From contig NZ_JBANCG010000001.1 in NCBI RefSeq assembly GCF_037026715.1, forward strand, positions 496,001 to 560,000: a stretch of DNA of 64,000 bases, written 5' to 3'. Made by a program: the position numbers and the translations under genes. The notes under the pieces were generated by a model. The model was not told the DNA's origin and made no database searches. It worked only from the letters and a program-made list of their open reading frames with translations. Below, piece by piece: positions 27,163 to 37,618 of this stretch; positions within the stretch are counted from its first letter, which is position 1, and every line of letters starts with the position of its first letter. This DNA is from Breoghania sp037026715. GTDB lineage: Bacteria > Pseudomonadota > Alphaproteobacteria > Rhizobiales > Stappiaceae.

Positions 27163-27762
27163 ATGAAAGGCTTGCAAGGAAAAATGCCCGACGCTCTCTC
27201 CCTGCTCACCACCCGCCGCACGATTCCCGCCATCGCGCTCGGCGATCCGGGGCCCGATGCGGACCAGATCCGCACGCTGCTCTCCATCGCGGTGCGCGTG
27301 CCCGACCATGGCAAGCTGACGCCCTGGCGTTTCGTCCTGTTCGAAGGCGAGGCCCGCAAGGCGGCGGGCGAAAAGCTCCTCGCGCTGAAGCTCAGCGAGG
27401 ATCCCGGCCTCGACGATCAGCGGCAGGAGCAGGAGCGCACCCGCTTTTCGCGCGCCCCGCTTGTCATCGCCGTCGTCTCTACCGCCGCACCGCACTTCAA
27501 GATCCCCGAATGGGAGCAGCAGATGTCGGCCGCCGCCGCCTGCATGAACCTTGTCCTCGGCGCCCATGCGATGGGCTTCGCCGCCCAGTGGCTGACCGAG
27601 TGGTATGCCTATGACGACAAGGCCAAGGCGCTGTTCGGCATCGGCGAGAACGAGCGCGTCGTCGGTTTTGTCCATATCGGCACGCCTCAAGAGGCCCCCG
27701 TCGACCGGCCGCGCCCGGATGTCGAAACCGTCATGAACCGCTGGAGCCCCGAGGGGGCGTAA
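27163..27762 (+). CDS. nitroreductase family protein
   Basis: A 199-residue FMN-dependent nitroreductase-fold oxidoreductase. The N-terminal LTTRRTIPA and the downstream VPDHGKLTPWRFV supply the flavin-phosphate contacts, and ACMNLVLGAHAMGFAAQWLT is the conserved core helix. It resembles the short YdjA-like subgroup. The ATG at 27163 has AGGA at good spacing; 27184 is an alternative. The flavin reductase gene begins 11 bases after its stop, so the two are likely one operon, perhaps sharing reduced flavin chemistry. Confidence 0.88.
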   Translation: MKGLQGKMPDALSLLTTRRTIPAIALGDPGPDADQIRTLLSIAVRVPDHGKLTPWRFVLFEGEARKAAGEKLLALKLSEDPGLDDQRQEQERTRFSRAPLVIAVVSTAAPHFKIPEWEQQMSAAAACMNLVLGAHAMGFAAQWLTEWYAYDDKAKALFGIGENERVVGFVHIGTPQEAPVDRPRPDVETVMNRWSPEGA

Positions 27763-27773
27763 GGATCCGATAC

Positions 27774-28400
27774 GTGAACTATGATGCGATAACGAACCGC
27801 CACGGACTGCGCCACGATCCCTTCAAGGCCATCGTGGCGCCGCGGCCCATCGGCTGGATCTCCTCCCTCGATGCCGAAGGCCGGCCCAATCTCGCCCCCT
27901 ACAGCTTCTTCAACGCGGTAAGCGACAATCCGCACATCGTGATGTTCTCGTCCTCGGGCTGGAAGGACTCGGTCGCCAATGTCGAGGCGACGGGCGAGTT
28001 CGTGTGCAATCTCGCGACCTGGAACCTGCGCGAGCAGATGAACCAGAGTTCCGCGCCTTTTGGCGCCGGCGTCTCGGAATTCGAGGCGACGGGGCTGACG
28101 CCGGTGGCATCAGCGGCGGTCAAGGTGCCGCGCGTCGGCGAAGTGCCGATTGCGCTGGAATGCCGACACCTGCAGACGCTCCATCTGACGGATCTGGAAG
28201 GAGCGGAGACCGACCGCTGGATGGTGCTGGGGCAGGTGGTCTCGATCTACATCGACGATGCGGTGATCCGCGACGGGATGATCGATGTCACCGACCTGCG
28301 CCCGCTGGCGCGGCTCGGCTATCGCGATTACTCGGTGGTCGACGCGGTGTTCCAGATGGACCGGCCGAAGGGCGGCGGCGGAGAAGCGTCGGGAGCCTGA
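27774..28400 (+). CDS. flavin reductase family protein
   Basis: A 208-residue FMN-binding split-barrel protein of the flavin reductase (DIM6/NTAB) family. APRPIGWISSLD at about residues 22-33 and the following NLAPYSFFNAVS are the conserved flavin-binding segments. Members often transfer electrons from NAD(P)H to free flavin or act as flavoenzymes on their own. Start is a GTG at 27774 with AAGGA upstream. It follows the nitroreductase directly. Confidence 0.88.
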   Translation: MNYDAITNRHGLRHDPFKAIVAPRPIGWISSLDAEGRPNLAPYSFFNAVSDNPHIVMFSSSGWKDSVANVEATGEFVCNLATWNLREQMNQSSAPFGAGVSEFEATGLTPVASAAVKVPRVGEVPIALECRHLQTLHLTDLEGAETDRWMVLGQVVSIYIDDAVIRDGMIDVTDLRPLARLGYRDYSVVDAVFQMDRPKGGGGEASGA

Positions 28401-28455
28401 GGGGCGGCGCGAAGGCGGCAGCGCGGCAGCTTCATGCCGCGGCTCCTCCTTTCCT

Positions 28456-29337
28456 TCACGCATAGACCCCGGCGAGCCGCGCCCGTTCGAGAAGCTTCTT
28501 TGCCCGGGTCAGGTGCGGTCGGTCGAGCATCTCGCCGTCCATGGCGATGACGCCGGCGTCGCCGGCGGCCTTGAAGGCGGCTGCAACCCGCGCCGCACGC
28601 TCGATCTCGGCGGCGTTGGGCGTGAACACTTCGTTGATCACCGGCACCTGTGCGGGATGGATCGCGAGCTTCGCGGTGAAACCGTCGCGCACCGCTTCCT
28701 CGCATTCCGCGCGCAGGCCGTCGAGATCGCGGAAGTTGGTGTGGACAGTGTCGATGGGCGCGACATGGGCGGCGACGGCGCCGAAGAGGCACAGGTTGCG
28801 TGCAAAGCGGTAGGGCTCTGTGAACTCGCCGTTGGCCCGGTTGGCGGACGAGCCGAGGTCGGCGGAGAGATCCTCGCCCCCCCACGCCATCCCGGCAAGC
28901 CGGGTGCTGACCCCCTGATATGTGCCGAGGCTGAAGAGGGATGCCGCCGTCTCGGTCGCGATCGCGATGATCCGGGTGCGCCCTTCCGCGATGCCGCGGT
29001 CCGCCTCGTGCACCGAAAGCATGGCGTCGAGCCGCTCCACGTCACGTCCGCTTGTCGATTTCGGCAGGATGATGCCCTCGGGCGCCTCGGCCATCACCGC
29101 GTCGAGATCCATCTCGGTCATGCCGGTGTCGAGCGCGTTGACACGCACATAAAGGCGCGGGCGTTCGTGTCGGGAGATCGTGTCGCGCAGGAAGTAGCGG
29201 GTGGTCTCGCGCGCCGTCTGCTTGGCGTCGAGCGCGACCGAATCCTCCAGATCCAGCAGCATCACGTCCGCGCCGCTCGCCAGCGCCTTCGTAAGTTTCG
29301 GCTTGTCGTCGCCGGGGACGAAAAGAAGGGAGCGCAT
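28456..29337 (-). CDS. HpcH/HpaI (CitE-like) acyl-CoA lyase
   Basis: A 293-residue TIM-barrel lyase of the CitE family, which cleaves or forms malyl-CoA, citramalyl-CoA or similar thioesters. Conserved segments are MLLDLEDSV (residues 26-34), YVRVN (63-67) and the metal-binding WGGEDLSADLG. Its ATG lies 2 bases from the stop of the MaoC gene, with GGAGG within the end of that gene, so the two are tightly coupled. Together they could hydrate and cleave a C5 CoA thioester, for example in mesaconate or itaconate type routes. No CoA-transferase is next to them. Confidence 0.88.
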   Translation of the reverse strand: MRSLLFVPGDDKPKLTKALASGADVMLLDLEDSVALDAKQTARETTRYFLRDTISRHERPRLYVRVNALDTGMTEMDLDAVMAEAPEGIILPKSTSGRDVERLDAMLSVHEADRGIAEGRTRIIAIATETAASLFSLGTYQGVSTRLAGMAWGGEDLSADLGSSANRANGEFTEPYRFARNLCLFGAVAAHVAPIDTVHTNFRDLDGLRAECEEAVRDGFTAKLAIHPAQVPVINEVFTPNAAEIERAARVAAAFKAAGDAGVIAMDGEMLDRPHLTRAKKLLERARLAGVYA

Positions 29338-29339
29338 GG

Positions 29340-29825
29340 TCAGGCCTCCATCGTGTCGCTGGTCGTGGTTGCCGGGGTCTTCTTGCGCATGAAGGCCTGC
29401 CGCCGGCAGATCGCGACCAGATCCCCTTTCTGATTGTAGGCCTTGTGTTCGAATTCGACGATGCCGGCATCGGGACGGGAGCGGGATTCGCGCTTGGAGA
29501 GCACTTCGGTGGTCACGTTGACCGTGTCGCCGTGAAACAGCGGATGGGGAAACTTCACGTCGTTCATGCCGAGATTGGCGATGGTGGTGCCGATCGTGGT
29601 GTCGTTGACGGAGATGCCGATCATCAGCCCCAGCGTGAAGAGCGAGTTCACCAGCGGCTGGCCCCATTCGGTCTGCGTTTCACAGAAGTGGCGGTCGATG
29701 TGCAGCGGCTGCGGGTTCAGCGTCATGTTGGAGAACAACATGTTGTCCATCTCCGTCACGGTACGCCTGAGCTCATGCTCGATGATCCGGCTGATCTCGA
29801 ACTCCTCGAAGTGCAGTCCCGGCAT
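29340..29825 (-). CDS. MaoC-like hotdog dehydratase
   Basis: A 161-residue single-domain hotdog-fold protein. NPQPLHID (residues 37-44) corresponds to the family's NPxHxD active-site loop, followed by VNSLFTLG. Members hydrate enoyl-CoA thioesters. It is shorter than two-domain mesaconyl-CoA hydratase. Being the first gene of a pair with the CitE-like lyase, it probably supplies a hydroxyacyl-CoA to that enzyme. The exact acyl group is unknown. Confidence 0.87.
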   Translation of the reverse strand: MPGLHFEEFEISRIIEHELRRTVTEMDNMLFSNMTLNPQPLHIDRHFCETQTEWGQPLVNSLFTLGLMIGISVNDTTIGTTIANLGMNDVKFPHPLFHGDTVNVTTEVLSKRESRSRPDAGIVEFEHKAYNQKGDLVAICRRQAFMRKKTPATTTSDTMEA

Positions 29826-29899
29826 TGTGTGGTGTCTCCTTCCCCTGGCGGTTTTCCGCCGTTATCTCGTTCAAGTAAGCGTTCGTCGCTAGGTGATGG

Positions 29900-29914
29900 T
29901 TAACGCGGTGTTAA
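29900..29914 (+). promoter_or_regulatory. CtrA box (TTAA-N7-TTAA)
   Basis: TTAACGCGGTGTTAA is an exact match to the CtrA consensus, 82 bases before the transglycosylase start. A regulated promoter here is an inference from the match and position. Confidence 0.5.
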
Positions 29915-29995
29915 CGATTTTCAGGCGATTGTTAAGACCGCATTTACCAAGAGGCTGTCTGCAATTAGCCCCAGGACCGCTAGGAGGCGGGTGTC

Positions 29996-31489
29996 ATGAA
30001 AGTGGCCGCAACGCCCTCGATCGCGTCTCGCATCGCACTGGCCTTCCAGTCGGCCAGTTCGACGACCGGAACCGATTTCGGGTATCTGGTCAAGACGGCA
30101 TCGCGCGAGTCGAATTTCGATGCGGGCGCCAAGGCGAGCAGTTCGAGCGCGACCGGTCTGTTCCAGTTCATCGAATCGACCTGGCTGGAAACGGTGAAGA
30201 CCACCGGCGACCGGCACGGGCTCGGCGATTATGCCGACGATATCACCCAGCGGTCGGACGGCAGCTACACGGTGCGCGATCCGGCGCGGCGGCGCGAGAT
30301 TCTCGATCTGCGCAAGGATCCGACGATCTCCGCAGCGATGGCGGGAGAATTCACCCGCAAGAACGCCACCTATCTGGAAGGCAAGCTCGGGCGCGAGCCG
30401 TCCGACGGCGAGCTCTATGCAGCCCATTTCCTGGGCGCAGGCGGCGCCTCCAAGCTCATCCGGCTTGCCGAAAGCGATCCGGAGCGCGCCGCCGACAGCG
30501 TCTTCCCGCGTCAGGCGCGGGCGAACAGGTCGATCTTCTACGACGACGACGGCTCCGCGCGTAGCGTCTCCGATGTGCTCTCCAATCTCGTGCGCCAGCA
30601 CGACAGCCCGTCGCAGATCGAGTACGCGACCGTCGTCGCCGCCTCCAAGCCCGTGCCCACGCCGGTTGCGAAAGCGCAGGCGATTGCCGCGGAAGCTGGA
30701 ATGGCCGGCCCCGGAATGGTTGGGGGGAGCAGCGGCGATGCGCACGCGGTGATCGCCAGCCGGTACTATCGGCCGGAAGAAACCCAGGCGCTTTCGGAGG
30801 CGCTGTCCACCTCGGGCAAGGCGGCGCGCGCGGATGCGGCGCCTGAGGTTGCGGAGGCCATGGGGGATGCGCAGCGCCTCACGGTGGCGGCGGCCGAGGA
30901 GGCCGTGGCGGTCACGGGCGACGACGTGTCGACGAACGCCGCGCTCACCGCCTTCGCGCCGATGCCGCCGGCCGCCAAACCCGTGCGCGAGAAAGCGGTG
31001 ACGGCCGAGTCGCCGGCCGTGGATCCCGCCGTCGCCGTGGCGCTGGCGGAGGCCGAGACAGTCAGCGTTTCCGACGATTCGGCCACGCAGGGCGAGGAAA
31101 CCACTGCGGCCGCCTCAGGGCGCGAGCGCGAAGATCTGTTTGCAAGCGGCAGCGCCTCGGCGCGGATTTCCTCCGCATGGCGGGCAACCCAGGCCGAGAC
31201 GCCCTTCCAGGCGCTGTTCCGCACCGGCGAGACCGATGCTGACGCGCGTTTCGACGATACGTTCGTGAGCGCCTTCCGGGCCCGTCCGGCGGGGCTTCAG
31301 GCCGCCGTGGAGGCGCATGCCGGCAGCAACGCCGCCAGTAGCGCCGCCGTGGGGGGCTCCGAAGCGACAACGCGCGTTGCCTCCGCCGCGAATGCGGCCA
31401 CGACGTCCGATGGCAGGCCCTTCGATCTGACCGGCTTCCTGAAGTACCAGATCTTCAAGGAGCCGGAAGATCTCGTCCCGCCCGCGTGA
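29996..31489 (+). CDS. lytic transglycosylase (SLT) domain protein
   Basis: A 497-residue protein with an SLT-like lysozyme fold at about residues 24-170. The likely catalytic Glu38 sits in SRESNFD, and SATGLFQFIESTWL is the family's second motif. The rest is a long Ala/Glu-rich region with low complexity and no recognised domain, ending in a short ordered tail. It lacks a normal signal peptide, as do some flagellum- or secretion-linked transglycosylases. AGGAGGCG precedes the ATG at 29996. An exact CtrA box upstream suggests cell-cycle or flagellar timing. Confidence 0.82.
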   Translation: MKVAATPSIASRIALAFQSASSTTGTDFGYLVKTASRESNFDAGAKASSSSATGLFQFIESTWLETVKTTGDRHGLGDYADDITQRSDGSYTVRDPARRREILDLRKDPTISAAMAGEFTRKNATYLEGKLGREPSDGELYAAHFLGAGGASKLIRLAESDPERAADSVFPRQARANRSIFYDDDGSARSVSDVLSNLVRQHDSPSQIEYATVVAASKPVPTPVAKAQAIAAEAGMAGPGMVGGSSGDAHAVIASRYYRPEETQALSEALSTSGKAARADAAPEVAEAMGDAQRLTVAAAEEAVAVTGDDVSTNAALTAFAPMPPAAKPVREKAVTAESPAVDPAVAVALAEAETVSVSDDSATQGEETTAAASGREREDLFASGSASARISSAWRATQAETPFQALFRTGETDADARFDDTFVSAFRARPAGLQAAVEAHAGSNAASSAAVGGSEATTRVASAANAATTSDGRPFDLTGFLKYQIFKEPEDLVPPA

Positions 31490-31648
31490 CGTGGCGTGCC
31501 CGTCCGACGGCCCCGTGCGCTCCTTCGCCCTCTACGATGTGATCTATGGACGATACCAATCCGCTTCTTTCCTGAGAACATGGTGAACCCAATCTTAAGC
31601 CTTGGCTGACACAATGGCGGCTCAGGAATTGGTGCCCGGGTTTCATCG

Positions 31649-32800
31649 ATGTTTATCCGCAACCTTCTGTGCTGGATGGAAACGGCCCCCGACGCGTCCC
31701 GGGCGGAGGCCGTACAGGCGCTCGCGCGTTCCTATCTGACATCGGATCTCGCGCGGGAAGAACGCGGCGATGTCGAAGCCGCCATGACATGGCTGCTGGA
31801 CGATCGGTCCCCGATCGTGCGCGCCGCGCTCGCCGATACGCTGGCGGAAAGCGCGGCCGCGCCGCGTCACGTCATTCTGGCGCTCGCCAACGACATTCCG
31901 CCCATTGCCGCGCTCGTGCTGATGCGCTCGCCGCTGTTTCTCGACGCGGAGCTGATCGACTTCGCCGCGCTCGGCGATCCCGACATGCAGATGGCGATTG
32001 CCCGGCGTCCGTTGGTCTCGGCCGCCGTCGCCGCCTCGCTGGCGGAAACGGCTGTGCTCGACGCCTGCCTGGAGCTGCTCGCCAATCCTGCCGCGATGCT
32101 GACGCGACCGGCGCTGGAGCGGCTGGTGGAGCGTTTCGACAGCAATGCGGAACTGCGCCGGGCGCTGATGACGCGGCCGGGCGTGCCGCTGGCGGTGAAG
32201 CAGAAGCTCGTGGCGCAGCTGGCCGAACAGATGTGCCGGGTACCGGCGGTCGGCACGGGACTGAAGGCGGAACGCGCCCGCACGGTGCTCGGCGAGGCGC
32301 GCGACCGGATCACGGTCGCCATGGCGCAGGGTGCGGATCGCGCCGAGATCGGAAGTCTGGTGGAGCATCTGCGCCAAAGCGCCCAGCTCACGCCGACGCT
32401 GCTTTTGCGCGCGCTTTGCACCGGCAACATGAGCCTCTACATGGCGGCCATGAGCGATCTGGCGCAAATGCCGGGGCCGCGCGTGGAGACCATCCTGATC
32501 AGCGGCTGGACGTCGAGCCTCAGGGCATTGTTCAAGCGGGCGGGACTGCCGCCGAAGCTCTATTCCGCATTCGAGGTGGCGGTCGTCGCTTATCGGGAAA
32601 TCGCGGCGGCGGGGGAACCGCTGTCGGGCTTCGAGTTCACGCGGCGGATGATCGGGAGCGTTCTGGCCGGCCACGAGCCGGAGGAGGGCTTCGACGACGG
32701 ACTCGATTCCCTGCGTCGCCTGCTGCGGCGGCTGGAAACCGAGGCGGCCCGCGACTTCGCCCGCGATTTCGTGCAGCAAGCGAGCCTCCCCGCCGCCTGA
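31649..32800 (+). CDS. DUF2336 domain protein
   Basis: A 383-residue protein of the alphaproteobacterial DUF2336 family, predicted all-helical with HEAT-like pairs of helices (for example LLDDRSPIVRAALADTLAES). No membrane segment or catalytic motif is seen. Function is unknown. Start at the ATG at 31649 has no strong ribosome site. It follows the transglycosylase gene on the same strand with about 160 bases between. Confidence 0.85.
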   Translation: MFIRNLLCWMETAPDASRAEAVQALARSYLTSDLAREERGDVEAAMTWLLDDRSPIVRAALADTLAESAAAPRHVILALANDIPPIAALVLMRSPLFLDAELIDFAALGDPDMQMAIARRPLVSAAVAASLAETAVLDACLELLANPAAMLTRPALERLVERFDSNAELRRALMTRPGVPLAVKQKLVAQLAEQMCRVPAVGTGLKAERARTVLGEARDRITVAMAQGADRAEIGSLVEHLRQSAQLTPTLLLRALCTGNMSLYMAAMSDLAQMPGPRVETILISGWTSSLRALFKRAGLPPKLYSAFEVAVVAYREIAAAGEPLSGFEFTRRMIGSVLAGHEPEEGFDDGLDSLRRLLRRLETEAARDFARDFVQQASLPAA

Positions 32801-32927
32801 TCGCGGCGCTCTTTCCTTCTCCTGCAGCGTCAACGTGACGGCCTTGTCGAAACGGCAGGGGGAGGGCATGCTCGCCCCGGATAATGACAAGCCCGACAGG
32901 TGGGCACGATACGGGGGAGGAGGCGCA

Positions 32928-34439
<1,512 letters not shown>

Positions 34440-34630
34440 TGCCTTCGGCTTGTTCTTGATATTCCGGTAATTGCATGTTTCGGTTGGCGTGCATGTCGCG
34501 CGTTCATGCGCATGTCACGGATGTGCCGACATGTTTGCGTCGTTGCGTCACCGAGTTGTGAAGCCCGGGGGCTTGCCGTGCCTCCTGTCGCAAGGGATTG
34601 TGCGGAACCGTTGGGTAAGGGAGAAGATCA

Positions 34631-35080
34631 ATGCGAATTCGTACAGCTTTTCTGGTCGTCGGACTGGGTGTCGTTGCTTTCAGCGCCGCTGCCGTTGCTC
34701 AGGGAGACCCGATCAAACAGCGCCAGGAGACGATGAAGGCGATCGGCGGGTCGATGAAGGTCCTGGGCGAGATGGCCAAGGGCGAGAAGCCCTACGATGC
34801 GGACGCGGCCAAGGCGGCGATGGGCAAGATCAACGAGAGCATTGACGGCTTCACCGCTCTCTTCCCCGAAGGCACGGAGACCGGCGGCGACACGGCCGCC
34901 TCTCCGAAGATCTGGGAGGACATGGCGGAGTTCGAGAAAGATGCGGAGGCACTCAAGACGGTATCGGCCGAACTGACGCCGGTTGTCGGCGAGGGCATCG
35001 ATTCCCTGCGCGCGTCCCTCGGCAAGCTGGGCGGCTCCTGCAAGGACTGCCACGAGGACTTCCGTCTGAAAAAGGAGTGA
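34631..35080 (+). CDS. cytochrome c' (c-type cytochrome)
   Basis: A 149-residue periplasmic cytochrome with a signal peptide (residues 1-23, cleavage after AVAQ) and a single C-terminal heme site CKDCH (Cys137, Cys140, His141). The position of the heme site at the end of a four-helix protein is typical of cytochrome c'. Such proteins bind NO or CO or act in electron transfer. It is followed by a diheme cytochrome gene on the same strand, 91 bases downstream. Confidence 0.92.
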   Translation: MRIRTAFLVVGLGVVAFSAAAVAQGDPIKQRQETMKAIGGSMKVLGEMAKGEKPYDADAAKAAMGKINESIDGFTALFPEGTETGGDTAASPKIWEDMAEFEKDAEALKTVSAELTPVVGEGIDSLRASLGKLGGSCKDCHEDFRLKKE

Positions 35081-35098
35081 CGCTAAGCAGCCTGGCGC

Positions 35099-35117
35099 CG
35101 GGGCCGTATCGGCCCCG
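35099..35117 (+). terminator. GC-rich hairpin between the two cytochrome genes
   Basis: CGGGGCCG and CGGCCCCG form a perfect 8-bp stem with a 3-base loop. No T-run follows, so it may pause or partly terminate transcription, or protect the upstream message. Confidence 0.4.
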
Positions 35118-35171
35118 ATGTCGGCTTCTAGTCGTCCAGATGCGCATTGACATGACTTGAGGGGGGAGGCC

Positions 35172-36092
35172 ATGCGCTCGTTTTTCCGGATTGTGGTCGT
35201 GCTCGCCGTTCTAGGCGGCGCCGGCTTTTACTGGCTGACGATGCCGGAGCGCATCTATCCCTCCACGCTCGCCGAGCACACGGCCGATCTCGCCAACGGC
35301 GAACGGATGTTCTGGGCGGGCGGCTGCGGTTCGTGCCATGCGAAGGCCAAGGCCACCGGTGAGGAGAAGCTGAAGCTTGGCGGTGGGCAGGAACTGGTGA
35401 CGCCCTTCGGTACCTTCCGCGTTCCCAACATCTCGCCCGACACCCGCACCGGTATCGGCGGCTGGTCGAACGCGGACTTCGTGACCGCCATGGTCAAGGG
35501 CGTCTCGCCCGACGACCGGCACTACTATCCGGCCTTCCCCTACACCTCCTACCAGCATATGCGCGAGGCCGATCTCATAGATCTGAAGGCCTTTCTCGAC
35601 ACGCTCCCGCCGGTGTCGAACGAGGTGGGGCCGCACGAGCTGTCGTTCCCCTACAACGTCCGCCGTGGGCTCGGTCTGTGGAAGCTGCTCTATCTCGATG
35701 GAAAGACCTTCGAGCCCGATCCGGATGTCCCTGATGACGTCAATCGCGGGGCCTACCTCGTCGAGGGGCCGGGCCATTGCGCCGAGTGCCACACCCCGCG
35801 CGACTTCATCGGCGGGCTCAGGATGGATCGCTGGCTTGCCGGTGGTCCGGCTCCTGAAGGCGACGGCTTCGTGCCCAACCTGACGCCCGACCCCACCGGG
35901 CTTGGCGACTGGAGCAAGGCCGATATCGCCTACGCGCTGGAGACGGGGTTCACACCGTCCTTCGACACGCTCGGCGGCTCGATGACGTCTGTCCAGGAGA
36001 ACATGGCCCACCTGCCGGCAGCCGACCGCGAGGCGATCGCGGCGTATCTGAAGTCGATCCCGCCATTGCCGACGGTAAAGAGCGGTAAGTAG
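35172..36092 (+). CDS. membrane-anchored diheme cytochrome c
   Basis: A 306-residue c-type cytochrome with an N-terminal hydrophobic anchor (residues 6-22) and two heme sites, CGSCH (52-56) and CAECH (203-207), in two cytochrome c domains. It resembles the cytochrome subunits that carry electrons from periplasmic dehydrogenases. No dehydrogenase subunit is adjacent, so its electron donor may be the neighbouring cytochrome c' or something elsewhere. The ATG at 35172 follows GGGGGGAGG; the TTG at 35157 is rejected. Confidence 0.9.
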   Translation: MRSFFRIVVVLAVLGGAGFYWLTMPERIYPSTLAEHTADLANGERMFWAGGCGSCHAKAKATGEEKLKLGGGQELVTPFGTFRVPNISPDTRTGIGGWSNADFVTAMVKGVSPDDRHYYPAFPYTSYQHMREADLIDLKAFLDTLPPVSNEVGPHELSFPYNVRRGLGLWKLLYLDGKTFEPDPDVPDDVNRGAYLVEGPGHCAECHTPRDFIGGLRMDRWLAGGPAPEGDGFVPNLTPDPTGLGDWSKADIAYALETGFTPSFDTLGGSMTSVQENMAHLPAADREAIAAYLKSIPPLPTVKSGK

Positions 36093-36107
36093 GGGCTCGC
36101 CGGCCTC

Positions 36108-36434
36108 CTAGACAGCCACCTGTTCCTCGATCCAGTCGCAGAAGCTCCGGGCGCCGCCGGCGGTGGGCAGGACGATGAGTGCCGGCTCGTCATAGGGGTG
36201 GTACTTGCGGATCGTGGTCATCACCGCGTCCGCGCGCGATTGCATCGTCTTGGCGATGAAGACGATCTCGGTCGCCTCCTCCACGTTGCCCTTCCACATG
36301 TAGACGGACTTCATGCCGGGGATCATGTTCACGCAAGCCGCCAGACGCTCGCGCACCAGAACGCCCGCCGCGGCGCGGGCCGAGGCGGTGTCAGGGAAGG
36401 TGGAATAGACGAGAACGGGGGTGTCGTCTGCCAT
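36108..36434 (-). CDS. cutA: divalent-cation tolerance protein CutA
   Basis: A 108-residue trimeric ferredoxin-like protein of the CutA family. Family features are VYSTFPDTASARAAA near the N-terminus, LAACVNMIPGMKSVYMWKG and the ending SFCDWIEEQ. It has been linked to copper and other metal tolerance, though its exact role is unsettled. It converges with the diheme cytochrome gene, 15 bases apart. Confidence 0.95.
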   Translation of the reverse strand: MADDTPVLVYSTFPDTASARAAAGVLVRERLAACVNMIPGMKSVYMWKGNVEEATEIVFIAKTMQSRADAVMTTIRKYHPYDEPALIVLPTAGGARSFCDWIEEQVAV

Positions 36435-36681
36435 GGGGATCTCCTGCGAAAAGGGGGAGGTCGCACGGCGGCCTCATTGCGACCATCGGCTTTCGCGGCG
36501 GCGCGATCAATTGCTCACTTAACCACAGGGCGCATACCAGATATTCCTTTACCTTGCCCGATACCTTCTGGCTTAAGAGGCATGCGCTTTCCGGCTCAAG
36601 GGGGATGACTTGTGACGGGGCGAAGGGGAACGGTAGGCCGCGCAAGTCGCGCGATGTCGGGAGGCAGACAGGATCCGTGCG

Positions 36682-37467
36682 ATGAACAGTCAGCTGGGCA
36701 AATCCATCGAGAAGATTGCCTTCGTTTCCAGCCGGACCCCGGAGGCACGGGCCGCGCGCGACCACCTATCGGCGCTTTACGGTGACGTGCCTGCGGAAGA
36801 GGCGGACGTGATCGTGGCGCTCGGCGGTGACGGCCTGATGCTGCAGACGATGCACCGTTTCATGAATTCGCATGTGCCGATCTACGGCATGAATCGCGGA
36901 TCCGTAGGCTTTCTGATGAACGAATACGCGGAGGAGGGGCTGATCGATCGTCTGCGCAAGGCGGTGGCGACGACCATCCATCCATTGCTGATGGAGGCTG
37001 TCGACATCGACGGCGAGGTCTACACGGCGCGGGCGATCAACGAGGTCTCGATGCTGCGCCAGACCTATCAGGCGGCGAAGCTCAAGGTGACGGTCGACAC
37101 GCGCGTGCGGCTCGAGGAGCTGATCTGCGACGGCATTCTTGTGGCGACGCCCGCAGGCTCGACCGCCTACAACCTGTCGGCCCACGGTCCGCTGCTGCCG
37201 ATCTACGCCCCGCTTCTGGCGCTGACGCCGATCAGTCCGTTCCGCCCGCGGCGCTGGCGCGGCGCCCTGCTGCCCAATCGCTCAAGGGTGCGCATTGACG
37301 TGCTGGAGCCGGATAAGCGTCCGGTCAGCGCGGCCGCCGACCATATCGAGATCCGCAACGTGCGCAGCGTCGCCGTTGCCGAGGACGCAGCGTCGGAAAG
37401 CCTGATCATGTTCGATCCCGATCATGGCTGGGACGAGCGCATCCTGACCGAGATGTTCCGCTATTGA
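36682..37467 (+). CDS. nadK: NAD kinase
   Basis: Phosphorylates NAD to NADP. The 261-residue protein has the GGDG motif at residues 48-51 (Asp50 is the general base), NRGSVGFLMNE, and the NAD-binding PAGSTAYNLSAHGP. It is of the usual alphaproteobacterial length. It lies between cutA (divergent) and the Hpt protein. Confidence 0.95.
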   Translation: MNSQLGKSIEKIAFVSSRTPEARAARDHLSALYGDVPAEEADVIVALGGDGLMLQTMHRFMNSHVPIYGMNRGSVGFLMNEYAEEGLIDRLRKAVATTIHPLLMEAVDIDGEVYTARAINEVSMLRQTYQAAKLKVTVDTRVRLEELICDGILVATPAGSTAYNLSAHGPLLPIYAPLLALTPISPFRPRRWRGALLPNRSRVRIDVLEPDKRPVSAAADHIEIRNVRSVAVAEDAASESLIMFDPDHGWDERILTEMFRY

Positions 37468-37618
37468 GCGATGTGGTCCTTCACCTCCGGCGGCATTGCA
37501 CACACTCTTCGTTAACGAAACCGGGGCATACTTCGCGACCGGATGGCGCAGATAGTCAAATATCGCAGTGTCGCGATGCCAACTCTCGCCAGACCACAGT
37601 CCCGTGAGGAATTGCGAA

